Positions 42,528-50,947 of a stretch of 64,000 nt of DNA are shown here, in pieces. Position 1 is the first letter of the stretch. Each line of letters opens with the position of its first letter. The notes under the pieces were generated by a model. The model searched no databases. It saw only the letters and a list, made by a program, of their open reading frames with translations, and was not told where the DNA came from. The position numbers and the translations under genes are program-made. The stretch is from Streptomyces coeruleorubidus (GTDB lineage Bacteria; Actinomycetota; Actinomycetes; Streptomycetales; Streptomycetaceae), in the NCBI RefSeq assembly GCF_008705135.1, contig NZ_CP023694.1, forward strand, positions 3,596,001 to 3,660,000, read 5' to 3'.

Positions 42528-42543
42528 ACTGGTCTACACCACG
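42528..42543. promoter_or_regulatory. DasR-responsive element (dre) of nagF
   Basis: ACTGGTCTACACCACG matches the dre consensus A(C/T)TGGTCTAGACCA(G/C)T at nearly all positions. It is 121 bases before the nagF start. DasR, a GntR-type regulator, binds dre and releases it on binding glucosamine-6-phosphate. Confidence 0.85.
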
Positions 42544-42735
42544 AGCCTGCCTCTCGACAAAGGGGCAGGGAATGAGTGCCGGCAGCCCCGCCGGCGCCGA
42601 GGTCGCCGCGAGTCCTGCCCGCGCTCGCCGGAACTGGCTCCACTGGACGAACACGCGCTCCTCTACTGCGTGATCTTCCGGTCGTCGGAGCGGGCGGAAT
42701 TGGCGGGTTCCGCTCGTTCGGCCTACCGTGCTACA

Positions 42736-42751
42736 ACTGGTCTACACCACT
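42736..42751. promoter_or_regulatory. DasR-responsive element (dre) of nagE2
   Basis: ACTGGTCTACACCACT, an even closer match to the dre consensus, lies 111 bases before the nagE2 start. With the site at 42528-42543 it shows DasR control of both divergent PTS genes. Confidence 0.88.
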
Positions 42752-42861
42752 CACTGGTGGAGGTCGCGCGGTGCCCTTTTGAACCGCGTTCCCCTTTTGA
42801 GACGCCGCCGTCCCCCGTCGAACTCTTCCCTGGGCGGCGCCGTGCCCCATGGAGGAAGTTC

Positions 42862-44124
42862 ATGTCCACAGCCACAGCCGCGCCCGCGAGCCCCAAGAAG
42901 GGGTCCGCGGTGATGGCGGTCCTGCAGCGCATCGGCCGCAGCCTCATGCTGCCCGTCGCCGTGCTGCCCGCCGCCGCGCTCCTGGTCCGCCTCGGCAACA
43001 CCGACATGCTCGGGCGGGAGTCGTTCCCGGAGTTCATCACCAAGATCGCGAGCTTCATGAGCGCGGGCGGCAACGCGATCCTCGACAACATGCCGCTGCT
43101 GTTCGCCGTGGGCATCGCGATCGGCTTCGCGAAGAAGTCGGACGGCTCGACCGCTCTCGCCGCCGTCGTCGGCTACCTGGTCTTCAAGAACGTGCTGGCC
43201 ACGTTCACCGACCCGAACCTGCCCCAGGTGGCGACGGCCGTCGACGGCAAGGTCGTCATGACGGACGCGCCGGTGGACGCCAAGGTGCTCGGCGGTGTGG
43301 TGATGGGCCTCGTCGTCGCCCTGCTCTACCAGCGCTTCTACCGCACCAAGCTGCCCGACTGGGCGGGCTTCTTCGGCGGTCGCCGCCTGGTCCCGATCCT
43401 CGCCGCCTTCGCGGGCCTGGTCATCGGCATCGTCTTCGGTTACATATGGCCGGTCCTCGGTACGGCCCTGCACAACCTCGGCGAGTGGCTGGTGGGCTCC
43501 GGAGCCGTCGGCGCGGGCATCTTCGGCGTCGCCAACCGCGCGCTGATCCCGATCGGCATGCACCACCTGCTGAACTCCTTCCCCTGGCTCCAGGCCGGCA
43601 CCTACGAGGGCAAGAGCGGTGACATCGCCCGGTTCCTGGCGGGCGACCCGAGCGCCGGCCAGTTCATGACCGGTTTCTTCCCGATCATGATGTTCGCCCT
43701 GCCGGCCGCCTGCCTGGCGATCGTGCACTGCGCCCGGCCCGAGCGCCGCAAGGTCGTCGGCGGCATGATGTTCTCCCTCGCGCTGACCTCGTTCGTCACG
43801 GGCGTCACCGAGCCGATCGAGTTCACCTTCATGTTCATCGCCCCGGTGCTGTACGCGATCCACGCCGTGCTCACCGGTGTCTCGATGGCGCTGACCTGGG
43901 CCCTGGGCATGAAGGACGGCTTCGGCTTCTCGGCCGGCGCGGTGGACTTCTTCCTGAACCTGGGCATCGCGACCAACCCGTGGGGCCTGGCCCTGGTGGG
44001 TCTGTGCTTCGCGGCGGTCTACTACGTGGTCTTCCGCTTCGCGATCACCAAGTTCAACCTGCCGACGCCGGGCCGCGAGTCCGACGAGGAACTCGCGGAG
44101 CTCCAGAAGGCGGAGGCGAAGTAG
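42862..44124 (+). CDS. nagE2: PTS EIIC permease, N-acetylglucosamine type
   Basis: ATG 42862 has GGAGGAAG upstream. The 420-residue protein has about ten membrane helices (SLMLPVAVLPAAALLVRLG, NAILDNMPLLFAVGIAIGFA, ALAAVVGYLVFKNVLATF, LVPILAAFAGLVIGIVFGYI) and the EIIC signature GVTEPIEFTFMFIAPVLYAI. No EIIB or EIIA domain is fused, as for S. coelicolor NagE2. It carries GlcNAc across the membrane while NagF phosphorylates it. The divergent nagF gene and the two dre sites fix the assignment. Confidence 0.93.
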   Translation: MSTATAAPASPKKGSAVMAVLQRIGRSLMLPVAVLPAAALLVRLGNTDMLGRESFPEFITKIASFMSAGGNAILDNMPLLFAVGIAIGFAKKSDGSTALAAVVGYLVFKNVLATFTDPNLPQVATAVDGKVVMTDAPVDAKVLGGVVMGLVVALLYQRFYRTKLPDWAGFFGGRRLVPILAAFAGLVIGIVFGYIWPVLGTALHNLGEWLVGSGAVGAGIFGVANRALIPIGMHHLLNSFPWLQAGTYEGKSGDIARFLAGDPSAGQFMTGFFPIMMFALPAACLAIVHCARPERRKVVGGMMFSLALTSFVTGVTEPIEFTFMFIAPVLYAIHAVLTGVSMALTWALGMKDGFGFSAGAVDFFLNLGIATNPWGLALVGLCFAAVYYVVFRFAITKFNLPTPGRESDEELAELQKAEAK

Positions 44125-44159
44125 GACCTGACCCGGCGGCAGGCCCCGCACACGCTGAA

Positions 44160-44188
44160 GGCCCCGGAACCGCTTCGGTTCCGGGGCC
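44160..44188. terminator. Hairpin terminator of nagE2
   Basis: GGCCCCGGAACCG pairs with its exact complement CGGTTCCGGGGCC (13 bases) around a CTT loop, 35 bases after the nagE2 stop. It also lies after the convergent MBL gene. Confidence 0.85.
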
Positions 44189-44217
44189 TCGTCGTGCTCG
44201 GGTGCGGGACAGCCCCG

Positions 44218-44970
44218 TCAGACCTCGTACGTCTGCCGCGGTGCCGCGAGGTCCACGGGACCGTCGTAGACCGCGCGGGCGTCGGCCAGGTTGACCTGGG
44301 GGTCCGTCCACGGCGGGATGTGCGTGAGGACCAGCCGCCGGGCACCTGCCCGGGCCGCCGTCTCGCCCGCCTCGCGGCCGTTGAGGTGCAGGTCGGGGAT
44401 GTTCTCCTTGCCGTGCGTGAACGCCGCCTCGCACAGGAACAGGTCGGCGTCCCGGGCGAGTTCGTCCAGGGCGGGGCTCAGGCCGGTGTCGCCGGAGTAC
44501 GTCAGGACCTTGCCGTCGTGTTCGACGCGGATGCCGTACGCCTCCACGGGGTGGGCCACGCGCTCGGTGTGCACCGTGAACGGGCCGATCTCGAAGGTGG
44601 ACGGCTTGACCGTGTGGAAGTCGAAGACCTCGCTCATGGAGGAGGCGGAGGGGGTGTCCGCGTAGGCGGTGGTCAGCCGGTGTTCCGTGCCTTCCGGTCC
44701 GTAGACGGGGAGCGGATCGCAGCGGCCGCCGTCGTGGCGGTAGTAGCGCGCGACGAAGTACGCGCACATGTCGATGCAGTGGTCGGCGTGCAGGTGGCTG
44801 AGGAAGATCGCGTCGAGGTCGTAGAGACCGCAGTGGCGCTGCAACTCGCCCAGGGCACCGTTGCCCATGTCGAGAAGCAGCCGGAAGCCGTCGGCCTCGA
44901 CGAGGTAGCTCGAGCAGGCCGATTCCGCGGACGGGAACGACCCCGAGCAGCCGACGACGGTGAGCTTCAT
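44218..44970 (-). CDS. MBL-fold metal-dependent hydrolase
   Basis: ATG 44970 (MKLTVVGCSGSFP) has GGAGG 10 bases upstream and gives 250 residues. The metallo-beta-lactamase fold has SHLHADHCIDM (HxHxDH), VAHPVEAYGIRVEHDG, LTYSGDTGLSPALDELAR and LTHIPPWTDP. It belongs to the branch near RNase Z and phosphodiesterases. Conserved next to the nag and rph genes in Streptomyces, its substrate is unknown. It marks the last core gene before the integrated region. Confidence 0.9.
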   Translation of the reverse strand: MKLTVVGCSGSFPSAESACSSYLVEADGFRLLLDMGNGALGELQRHCGLYDLDAIFLSHLHADHCIDMCAYFVARYYRHDGGRCDPLPVYGPEGTEHRLTTAYADTPSASSMSEVFDFHTVKPSTFEIGPFTVHTERVAHPVEAYGIRVEHDGKVLTYSGDTGLSPALDELARDADLFLCEAAFTHGKENIPDLHLNGREAGETAARAGARRLVLTHIPPWTDPQVNLADARAVYDGPVDLAAPRQTYEV

Positions 44971-45168
44971 GAAGCAGAAACCTCCGCTGGCGGGATAAGT
45001 CTGAGAGGGGCGTCGGGGGTCGTGCGGTGCGTCGAGCGTAAGGCGCAAAACCTCCGGTCGCTCCTCCGCCAAGGGCCGTTGTGGGCGAACTCACCTGTGC
45101 GCCGCTGCCATCCGGGCTACCAGGCGTTCAACTGTTCGGCCATGATCCGAGGGCACATCGAGGGCACA
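44971..45168. other. Junction between core genes and integrated element
   Basis: This interval holds the promoter of the MBL gene and the 3' flank of the integrase. The att site is expected here, because integrases of this type are encoded at the element's end. No direct repeat long enough to define both att sites could be found by eye at the other end. Confidence 0.4.
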
Positions 45169-45170
45169 TC
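45149..45170. repeat. Tandem 11-bp repeat next to the integrase
   Basis: GAGGGCACATC occurs twice in direct order (45149-45159 and 45160-45170), the second overlapping the integrase stop codon. The position fits integrase arm-type binding sites near attP. Confidence 0.5.
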
Positions 45171-46332
45171 AGGCAGCCTCGTGCAGGAACTCCTCAACCG
45201 CCTCGCGGGTGTCCTCATCCTCGTCCGGGAACAGGTGTGCGTAGATCGCCATCGCCACGGCCACCGTGTCGCCCAGCCGCGCCGCCACGGTCTTCGGTCC
45301 CTTACCGTGCCTGATCAGGACGCTTGCATACGTGTGCCTCAGAGCGTGCAGCCTGGTGCCCTTCGGCAGCCCGGCTGCCCTGACCGCCGGACGCCACACG
45401 TTGCCGGCGAAGTGATCCGCGTTGACGGGGCCCGCGAACACGAAGTCGTCCTGGCCGGCCGGGTACGCCTTCAGGTGAGCGGCCAGGGAATCGATGACGC
45501 TCTGCGGTACGGGCACCGTCCTATAGGAACGCTTCGTCTTGGGCGGGCATACGACCACGCCGGGATACGCCCGCTGAACCTGCTGTTCGACCTTCACCGT
45601 ACGACGGAGGAAGTCGATGTGCCTGACCTGGAGGCCGAAGAGTTCTCCGGCCCGCAGCCCGCTTCCGGCCGCGAGGATGACCAGCGCCCGGTACTTGTCC
45701 GGCATGGCGTCGGCGAGCTTGTGGACATCCGCTGAGGTGAGCGGGGTGACCTCGTCGTGAGGGACCCCTGCGGCCTTGAGGCCAGCACAGGGTGATGTCG
45801 GCATCAACTGGTCGCGCACAGCCGCGTTGAACACGGCGGTGACCTTCTGCTGCACCTTCCTGGCCGTACGAGGAGCCAGGCCGTTCACTCGGACGAGGCC
45901 GGTCAGCCAGGCTTGCAGCTCACTCTGCCTGATCGATGTCAGCCGCCGGGGACCGAACGCCGGATACACGTACAGTCGCAGGACGGCCTCGACGTCCCGC
46001 GCCGTGGTCGCCCTATGCGGCTGCGCCTTGCGCCACCGCTCGGCGTACTCACGGAAGGTGATCCGCAACTCGCCGGGATGGACGTACTGGCCCTTGTCCA
46101 GGTCCATGACGATCTCGGCCGCCCTGCGCTCCGCCTGTGGCTTCGTTGTGAAGTTCTCCTTCACCTGCCTCCGGTCCGGATCGCGGTAGCGGACCTGCCA
46201 CCGCTTCCCCTTACCGTGGTCGGCGGACGGAGCAAGCAGCTTCGTACGGCTGCTGTGCTCGGTGCACGACTCCGCGCTCTTCGAAGGCCGGGACCGATGC
46301 CAGCGATCAACTACCTGGGCCATCACCCTCAT
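45169..46332 (-). CDS. Tyrosine recombinase (integrase)
   Basis: I start at ATG 46332; ATG 46323 is also possible. About 387 residues. An N-terminal AP2/arm-binding type segment (GKRWQVRYRDPDRRQVKENF) precedes the SAM-like core-binding domain (EYAERWRKAQPHRATTARDV). The catalytic domain has Arg near 227 (AGSGLRAGELFG), HALRH near 329 and the nucleophile Tyr near 364 (AIYAHLFPD). It integrates and, with the excisionase at 46883, excises the element. Its start overlaps the end of the XRE gene upstream, so the two are coupled. Confidence 0.93.
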   Translation of the reverse strand: MRVMAQVVDRWHRSRPSKSAESCTEHSSRTKLLAPSADHGKGKRWQVRYRDPDRRQVKENFTTKPQAERRAAEIVMDLDKGQYVHPGELRITFREYAERWRKAQPHRATTARDVEAVLRLYVYPAFGPRRLTSIRQSELQAWLTGLVRVNGLAPRTARKVQQKVTAVFNAAVRDQLMPTSPCAGLKAAGVPHDEVTPLTSADVHKLADAMPDKYRALVILAAGSGLRAGELFGLQVRHIDFLRRTVKVEQQVQRAYPGVVVCPPKTKRSYRTVPVPQSVIDSLAAHLKAYPAGQDDFVFAGPVNADHFAGNVWRPAVRAAGLPKGTRLHALRHTYASVLIRHGKGPKTVAARLGDTVAVAMAIYAHLFPDEDEDTREAVEEFLHEAA

Positions 46333-46801
46333 CTTCAATCTCTGTTGTTGCGTTCGGCTGGGCGAACTCGACGGATTTGATGGACTTCTCGGTCAGGTAG
46401 GGACGGTTCATGGCCACCCACTGGAAGCGCCCGATCCCGCTCTCCTCGATTCCGTCCACAACGAGCTGGGTGTCGCCGTGCATCCACATCCACGTGAGGC
46501 TCCAGGCGTGCGCCAAGAGCCGCGGCGCCAGACGGACTCCCTGGCCAGAGTCAGCTGCAGGCAGCATCAATGTGACAGGAGACACATCCAGCGCAGCAGC
46601 CAAGGCAACCAGTTCATCAACGGTGACCCGCCGCTTCTGCCTCTCGATCTTGGTGATGGTTGAGGCGCTCATCGGCACACCCAATGCACTCACGGTTTCG
46701 GCCAGTTCTTCGGTTGTCTGGCGGCGAAGGCGCTTCACATTGATCGCCACCTGCTCACCCACGGGCCCACGCTCTGCGTATCGCCTCTGCTTTTCTGCCA
46801 C
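46307..46801 (-). CDS. XRE-family repressor of the integrative element
   Basis: GTG 46801 gives 164 residues. The N-terminal HTH has VKRLRRQTTEELAETVSALG, MSASTITKIERQKRRVTVDE and LVALAAALDVSPVTLM. The C-terminal 75 residues (LAHAWSLTWMWMHGDTQLVV) are not recognised. It is divergent from the excisionase gene with palindromes between them, the layout of a lysogeny-type switch (repressor against excisionase). The stop overlaps the integrase start. Confidence 0.85.
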   Translation of the reverse strand: MAEKQRRYAERGPVGEQVAINVKRLRRQTTEELAETVSALGVPMSASTITKIERQKRRVTVDELVALAAALDVSPVTLMLPAADSGQGVRLAPRLLAHAWSLTWMWMHGDTQLVVDGIEESGIGRFQWVAMNRPYLTEKSIKSVEFAQPNATTEIEDEGDGPGS

Positions 46802-46836
46802 ATAAGCAAAATTCCATACTCCTTGGCATTTTACAA

Positions 46837-46856
46837 GCCCAGCGTGCATGCTGGGC
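46837..46856. promoter_or_regulatory. Palindromic operator between repressor and excisionase
   Basis: GCCCAGC and GCTGGGC flank a 6-base centre. It lies 36 bases before the XRE start and 27 before the excisionase start. A smaller palindrome, GCATGCATGC, overlaps the excisionase ribosome site at about 46877-46886. Likely bound by the XRE repressor. Confidence 0.55.
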
Positions 46857-46882
46857 GCGTAGATGCCTCTTAGGGAGCATGC

Positions 46883-47092
46883 ATGCCTGACAAGCCGAAG
46901 TTGATGACACGCAACGAAGTAGCCGAGTACCTGGGGGTTCCCGTAGCAACGCTCGCCCAGTGGAGCTATCGGGGAATCGGACCCAAGTCGATCAAGGTCG
47001 GGCGACACCGCCGCTATCGCCCAGAGGATGTCGAGGTATGGCTCGACGAGCAGCAGGCCCTCCCGGAGGGCGGTCGCCGCAATGCCGCATGA
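46883..47092 (+). CDS. Excisionase/AlpA-like HTH protein
   Basis: The 69-residue protein has the MerR-like HTH of excisionases: MTRNEVAEYLGVPVATLAQW, SYRGIGPKSIKVGRHRRYRP, EDVEVWLDEQQ. GGGAG lies 5 bases before ATG 46883. Such proteins bend att DNA for excision or activate replication genes. It starts the rightward operon with the zinc proteins and the helicase and overlaps the next gene. Confidence 0.9.
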   Translation: MPDKPKLMTRNEVAEYLGVPVATLAQWSYRGIGPKSIKVGRHRRYRPEDVEVWLDEQQALPEGGRRNAA

Positions 47093-47330
47093 GAAGTGGA
47101 GCCCCAGGAGCGGTGACACCGAGCGCACACTGATTCCGGACAACTGCCGCTTGTGTGACGCCCTCGTCCCGGACGGGGACGCTGCGGGCGTCGTTCAAGG
47201 CACGGGTCGGCACGGCTCGGTGCAGTACCCCGTATGCGAGGACTGCCAGACGCCCGAGTTCCATGCCTACCTGGATGAGCTGTGGGCGTTCTGGAAGGGA
47301 GGCGGTGGCCCCCAATGCCGCATGAGATGA
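47082..47330 (+). CDS. Small zinc-ribbon-like protein
   Basis: ATG 47082 lies inside the excisionase stop region. The 82-residue protein has two CxxC pairs (CRLCDALVP and CEDCQTP), suggesting one zinc site, and an aromatic C-terminus (HAYLDELWAFWKG). It begins MPHEKWSPRSGDTE, nearly repeated at the start of the next protein (MPHEMSSSRSGDPE). Function unknown; element-borne. Confidence 0.7.
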   Translation: MPHEKWSPRSGDTERTLIPDNCRLCDALVPDGDAAGVVQGTGRHGSVQYPVCEDCQTPEFHAYLDELWAFWKGGGGPQCRMR

Positions 47331-47644
47331 GCAGCTCTCGGAGCGGTGACCCCGAGGGCTACCAGATGGGATACGACCTCACCGCAACTCGGCTGGAAGG
47401 AGAAAGTGCCCTGGTCATACAGCCGACCATTCCTGACTCCGCCCCCGACGCGCTCAAGAACGCGCTCGCAGTCCGCCGGGCCGCCAACCTGCACTGGAAG
47501 TGCCCCGACTGCGGGGCCCAACCTCAGATGCCGAACCACAAGCAGCAGCGAGCCCTGCCCCGGGCCGGGAAGGCAATACCGGCGATCTTCCTCCACAAGG
47601 ACGGATGCGGATGCCTGACTGACGACGAAGGTGATGCTGCATGA
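47315..47644 (+). CDS. Small zinc-binding-like protein
   Basis: ATG 47315 overlaps the previous stop and gives 109 residues. It has CPDCGAQP and GCGC, likely a zinc site, and the start MPHEMSSSRSGDPEGYQ. The sequence IQPTIPDSAPDALKNALAV and LHWKCPDCGAQPQMPNHKQQ is typical of small phage and ICE proteins of unknown role. Coupled to its neighbours by overlaps. Confidence 0.7.
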   Translation: MPHEMSSSRSGDPEGYQMGYDLTATRLEGESALVIQPTIPDSAPDALKNALAVRRAANLHWKCPDCGAQPQMPNHKQQRALPRAGKAIPAIFLHKDGCGCLTDDEGDAA

Positions 47645-47754
47645 GCCCCTTCAGTCAGCCCCCCAGCGACCTCAGGCGGAGGCTCCGCAGCAGGAGTCGG
47701 CCCAGGCCCCGGGGGACGTCGCCGGGCGGAATCCCGGGGAACGCCGATGTCTAA
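47641..47754 (+). CDS. Short ORF, possible remnant of the helicase start
   Basis: A 37-residue frame (MSPFSQPPSD..., then mostly Arg, Pro and Gly) begins at the previous stop codon (ATGA) and ends 8 bases inside the helicase gene. Its start resembles that of the helicase (MSKFSQPAPD), suggesting a local duplication. It may only couple translation. Confidence 0.35.
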   Translation: MSPFSQPPSDLRRRLRSRSRPRPRGTSPGGIPGNADV

Positions 47755-49333
47755 GTTCAGTCAGCCTGCGCCCGACGCCGACGCCGACGCCGACGAGGCC
47801 ACCATCCCCGGCCAGGGTGGTGAGACGTGCCCGCTGCACAACCAGTACCTCCCCTGCAGGCACCGCTCCCACTCAGCCGGCACCGAGGCCTCGAAGCAGG
47901 AGCAGAGGCCGGAGCCCTGGGAAGAGATCGGCTGGCCCCGCGAAGCGTGGGACGCCTTCGCATGGGGCATAGCGATGACCGCCGACCCGACGTTCACTAG
48001 CGCGCGCATGACCGATGTCTTCGGCCTCAACGAAGAGAGCAACCCGAGGGGGGCGGTCAAGCAGGCATTCATCAAGCAGATGCAGAGCTGCCGCGACGAC
48101 CTGAAGGCGTCCGACGACGACGAGATCAAGGCGCAGGAGAAGGCCGACGCCGAGGCCCGCCGCCGTGACGCGGCCCGCGAAAAGGTCAAGCGGGAGAAAA
48201 TGGAGCGTCGGCTGTCGGGTGAGCTGGACGCAGCCGCCCAGTGCTTCCTGGATGCCTTCGAGTCCGACGGACTCATGGGCGTCGACGCGATGCTCTCGGT
48301 GAAGCGCCCCGAGGCGCTGATCGACGGTCTCCTCTACACGGACTCCCTGGCGTGGCTGGCAGGTCCCTCAAACACGTACAAATCGTTCCTAGCTCTGGAC
48401 ATCGCGGCGAGGGCCGCCTTCGGGATGACGTACCACGGTGACGACCGGCCGATGGCGATCGTCGCGTCCTTGGTGATCGTCGCCGAGGGCGCCGGGGCGT
48501 ACGGCGACCGCATCCGCGCGTGGGAGCGGAAGAACGGCCGGAAGATTCCCCGCGATCAGGTCATGTTCTACCCGAGGGCCGTCCAGCTCTCCGACTTGGT
48601 CGTGGAGATGCCCGCGCTGCTGGCCCATGTGAAGCGCCAGAGGGAGCAGGGCACCGGCTACGGGCTGATCATCTTCGACACGCAGGCTATGTGCACCGTC
48701 GGCGTGAGCGAGAACGACAACACGGAGATGGGCGTGGTCATGAACGTCCTGCACCAGCTCCGTGAAGCCACCGGCGCGTGCATCCTCCTCGTCCACCACT
48801 TCGGTGCCGATGACGCGAAGGGGATGCGCGGCGCCACCGCCATCTACGCCGCCGCGACCACCGTGATCGCGGTGAAGCGAAAGGACGACCTGAAGGTGGT
48901 GCTCTCGACCAGGGCTCCGAAGGGGAAGCAGAAGGACGCCGAAGCCATGGACGCCTTCCTGCTGGACCTGGAGAAGGTAGGCGATGCGGAGCAGGGCTGG
49001 AGCTCTCTCGCACCGACCAGAGCGACCCACAGCGGCTCCAAGGTGCAGCACACGCCCGAGGTCAACGCCCGCCAGCTCCTCATCCTGTCCATCCTGGCCG
49101 CTACCGATGAGGTCGGCGGTCTGGGGGTGTCGGCCATCGCCCGGCACGTGACTGAGGAGGAGGGGCCGAACCCGAAGACCGCCAAGCCATGGGCCCCCTC
49201 GACCACCGCGTCGTGGATGGACACGCTCGTCCGCAAGGACCTCGTGAAGAAGACCGGCACGAGCTACACCATCACCGACATCGGTAAGGACGCTCTCACC
49301 GATGGCCCGATCGGTGAAGACAACGACAGGTGA
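47747..49333 (+). CDS. RepA-type AAA helicase with C-terminal winged helix
   Basis: The 528-residue protein begins at ATG 47747. An acidic, disordered N-terminus holds CPLHNQYLPC, a possible metal site. Residues 120-160 are strongly charged and helical (coiled coil). The RecA-like ATPase follows: Walker A GPSNTYKS at 206-213, VIVAEGAGAYGDRI, Walker B LIIFDT at 307-312 and ACILLVHHFG. The C-terminal 100 residues form a winged helix (VSAIARHVTEEEGPNPKTAK, TTASWMDTLVRKDLVKKTG). This matches plasmid and phage RepA/DnaB-like replicative helicases of the AAA_25 type. Repeat-rich DNA that could be the origin follows directly. Confidence 0.88.
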   Translation: MSKFSQPAPDADADADEATIPGQGGETCPLHNQYLPCRHRSHSAGTEASKQEQRPEPWEEIGWPREAWDAFAWGIAMTADPTFTSARMTDVFGLNEESNPRGAVKQAFIKQMQSCRDDLKASDDDEIKAQEKADAEARRRDAAREKVKREKMERRLSGELDAAAQCFLDAFESDGLMGVDAMLSVKRPEALIDGLLYTDSLAWLAGPSNTYKSFLALDIAARAAFGMTYHGDDRPMAIVASLVIVAEGAGAYGDRIRAWERKNGRKIPRDQVMFYPRAVQLSDLVVEMPALLAHVKRQREQGTGYGLIIFDTQAMCTVGVSENDNTEMGVVMNVLHQLREATGACILLVHHFGADDAKGMRGATAIYAAATTVIAVKRKDDLKVVLSTRAPKGKQKDAEAMDAFLLDLEKVGDAEQGWSSLAPTRATHSGSKVQHTPEVNARQLLILSILAATDEVGGLGVSAIARHVTEEEGPNPKTAKPWAPSTTASWMDTLVRKDLVKKTGTSYTITDIGKDALTDGPIGEDNDR

Positions 49334-49350
49334 TCCGGCTTCGTCCCTGC

Positions 49351-49461
49351 TCCCTTCGTGCCTTCGTGTTCGCCTTCGCTTCGCCCTCTACTACGTAGAG
49401 AGGCGGCGCAATAGCGAAGGGGGCGGCGCAGGATAGCGAAGGAAAGCGAAGGCGATAGCGA
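49351..49461. repeat. Iteron-like inverted array, candidate replication origin
   Basis: The left part has four CTTCG-type boxes (CCTTCG at about 49353, 49361 and 49373, then CTTCG). The right part has the inverse CGAAGG boxes in GATAGCGAAGG-like contexts (about 49415, 49437 and 49447), around a TACTACGTAGAG palindrome. Such arrays beside a helicase gene often mark the origin. Function inferred. Confidence 0.5.
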
Positions 49462-49903
49462 TGATCTTGACCTCACCACGTACACCACGGGTACGGGCAC
49501 TGGGCAGCCCCGAGGCATCAGCACGGCGGTTGCCGCTGCGCCGGGCAGTCATCGGTGGCGCGGGCTGTCGTCAGCGTCGGCGCCGGAACAGTTCCGCACC
49601 ATCACTCGTGACAGCGTGCCCCGTTCGCTGGGAGCTGCGCGTCGGAGACTCTGAGACCCACGGCGAAATACAGGGGGCGGGTAACCTCGAACAGGAGGTC
49701 GTCGACGTCGCGGTCAAATCCCATCCCGACCATCCATGAGCACGAGCGCCTTCTCGCAGAGGCCGGTTTCGTCTCCGCCCTGAACCCCGACTACGACCCC
49801 GAGGACGGTCAAGGCTGGAACAGGGGTAGCGCAGAGACGCAAGAGCGACGCCCTTTCTCGTCGCCCTCTCGCACCTCCGTAACCCCAGTTGCCCAAGTCA
49901 CGC

Positions 49904-50134
49904 TCACTCGTGCTTGGCGTGTGTGCTCACCACTGCGCCTCGCTTGAGGTGCGAGAGTGCACAGTCTATTTCTTTATTGATGTGAGTACCTGCACCAGCA
50001 GCGACAGTGTCACTGACCAATAGACCTGCCACTGACATGGTGACTGCAGACCCTGTCCACCATACTTGTTCCTTTCCCTTACTCTCACCCTTCCCGCTTT
50101 GCTCAATATTCATTAGGCTTTGCATTGCAGCCAC
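49904..50134 (-). CDS. Short hypothetical protein in low-GC DNA
   Basis: A 76-residue frame from GTG 50134 with a polar N-terminus (NIEQSGKGESKGKEQVWW) and a hydrophobic segment (GSAVTMSVAGLLVSDTVAAG). It may be a small membrane protein. No Shine-Dalgarno is seen and codon use cannot help in AT-rich DNA, so it is tentative. Confidence 0.3.
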   Translation of the reverse strand: MAAMQSLMNIEQSGKGESKGKEQVWWTGSAVTMSVAGLLVSDTVAAGAGTHINKEIDCALSHLKRGAVVSTHAKHE

Positions 50135-50947
50135 CAGAACAGCTTGGAATTTTCTTGCCTCGATCGAGATTTGCTCTCCAACTCAAAGTCTTCGCTATTG
50201 ATCTGCTGAAGATGACTTACTTTAGCTGACACTAAAGTATTATTAAGTCATTTCGATCGAATTATATTTCATTACTCATTGCGCAGACTGGCCGAGTAGC
50301 GCCTCTGTGCGTCAGTAGTAGACTTCGTCCGTTGCTGTCCGTAGGTGACCAGTCTCGCGAGAGCCTCTCGACGCCATTCCTGCCCGCCTTCAGTCCTACC
50401 TGCCTACGCAACACACCAGCGATACAGTCCGTCTACTGCCGCCGCAGCGCTTGGCCTACTCCTCTGGCCTCCTCTAAGGTGCACGGAGCAACAGCGAGGC
50501 CTGCGCAGTAGACATTCGTTCTGCATGTCTCGCAACTCCCGCAGAAGCGCGTCGCGTGAGCCGATTCCATAGATGCTCAACATCAACAAGGAGCACACGC
50601 ATCGATTTCTCCCTGCCACAAAGCGTCTGCTCGCTGTCCAGAGAGCTGGAGCTGTACACCCTCGATGGGCCCTGAGCTAAGCTCGACCGCTCATGTACCC
50701 GCCGATCGCGCCCATGGCCGCGCCCACCAAGCCAGCCTCTGCCCACCCTGGCCATCCATGGCGAAGGGTTATGCCAGTCAGCCATGGGGGGGTGGGGGCC
50801 CTACGGGGGCGCATGGGCGCGGGTGACCCCGCCTCGACCACTTTTCTCCCCGCTATGAAATTTGCACCGCCGTGGGCGGACCGGTCGGCTCGCACTGCGT
50901 CGACAGGAGACGTCACACGCAAATCGTCAGGGCCCCGATTGTGTGGT

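Larger units (their letters stand above)
49334..50947. other. Gene-poor, partly low-GC stretch of the element
   Basis: About 1.6 kb between the helicase and the epimerase. It begins with the origin-like repeats (49351-49461) and then has short frames only. From about 49950 to 50300 the sequence is clearly AT-rich for this genome. A frame near 49715-49830 reads EHERLLAEAGFVSALNPDYD without a start codon, perhaps a gene fragment. Confidence 0.55.

Noticed and set aside
49461..49739. 92-residue plus-strand frame after the origin-like array
   Set aside because: Arginine-rich with no domain, no good ribosome site and base use like non-coding DNA.
44971..50947. Pair of att sites around the integrative element
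   Set aside because: I looked for a shared direct repeat between the integrase flank and the region before the epimerase and saw none of useful length; it needs a computer search.
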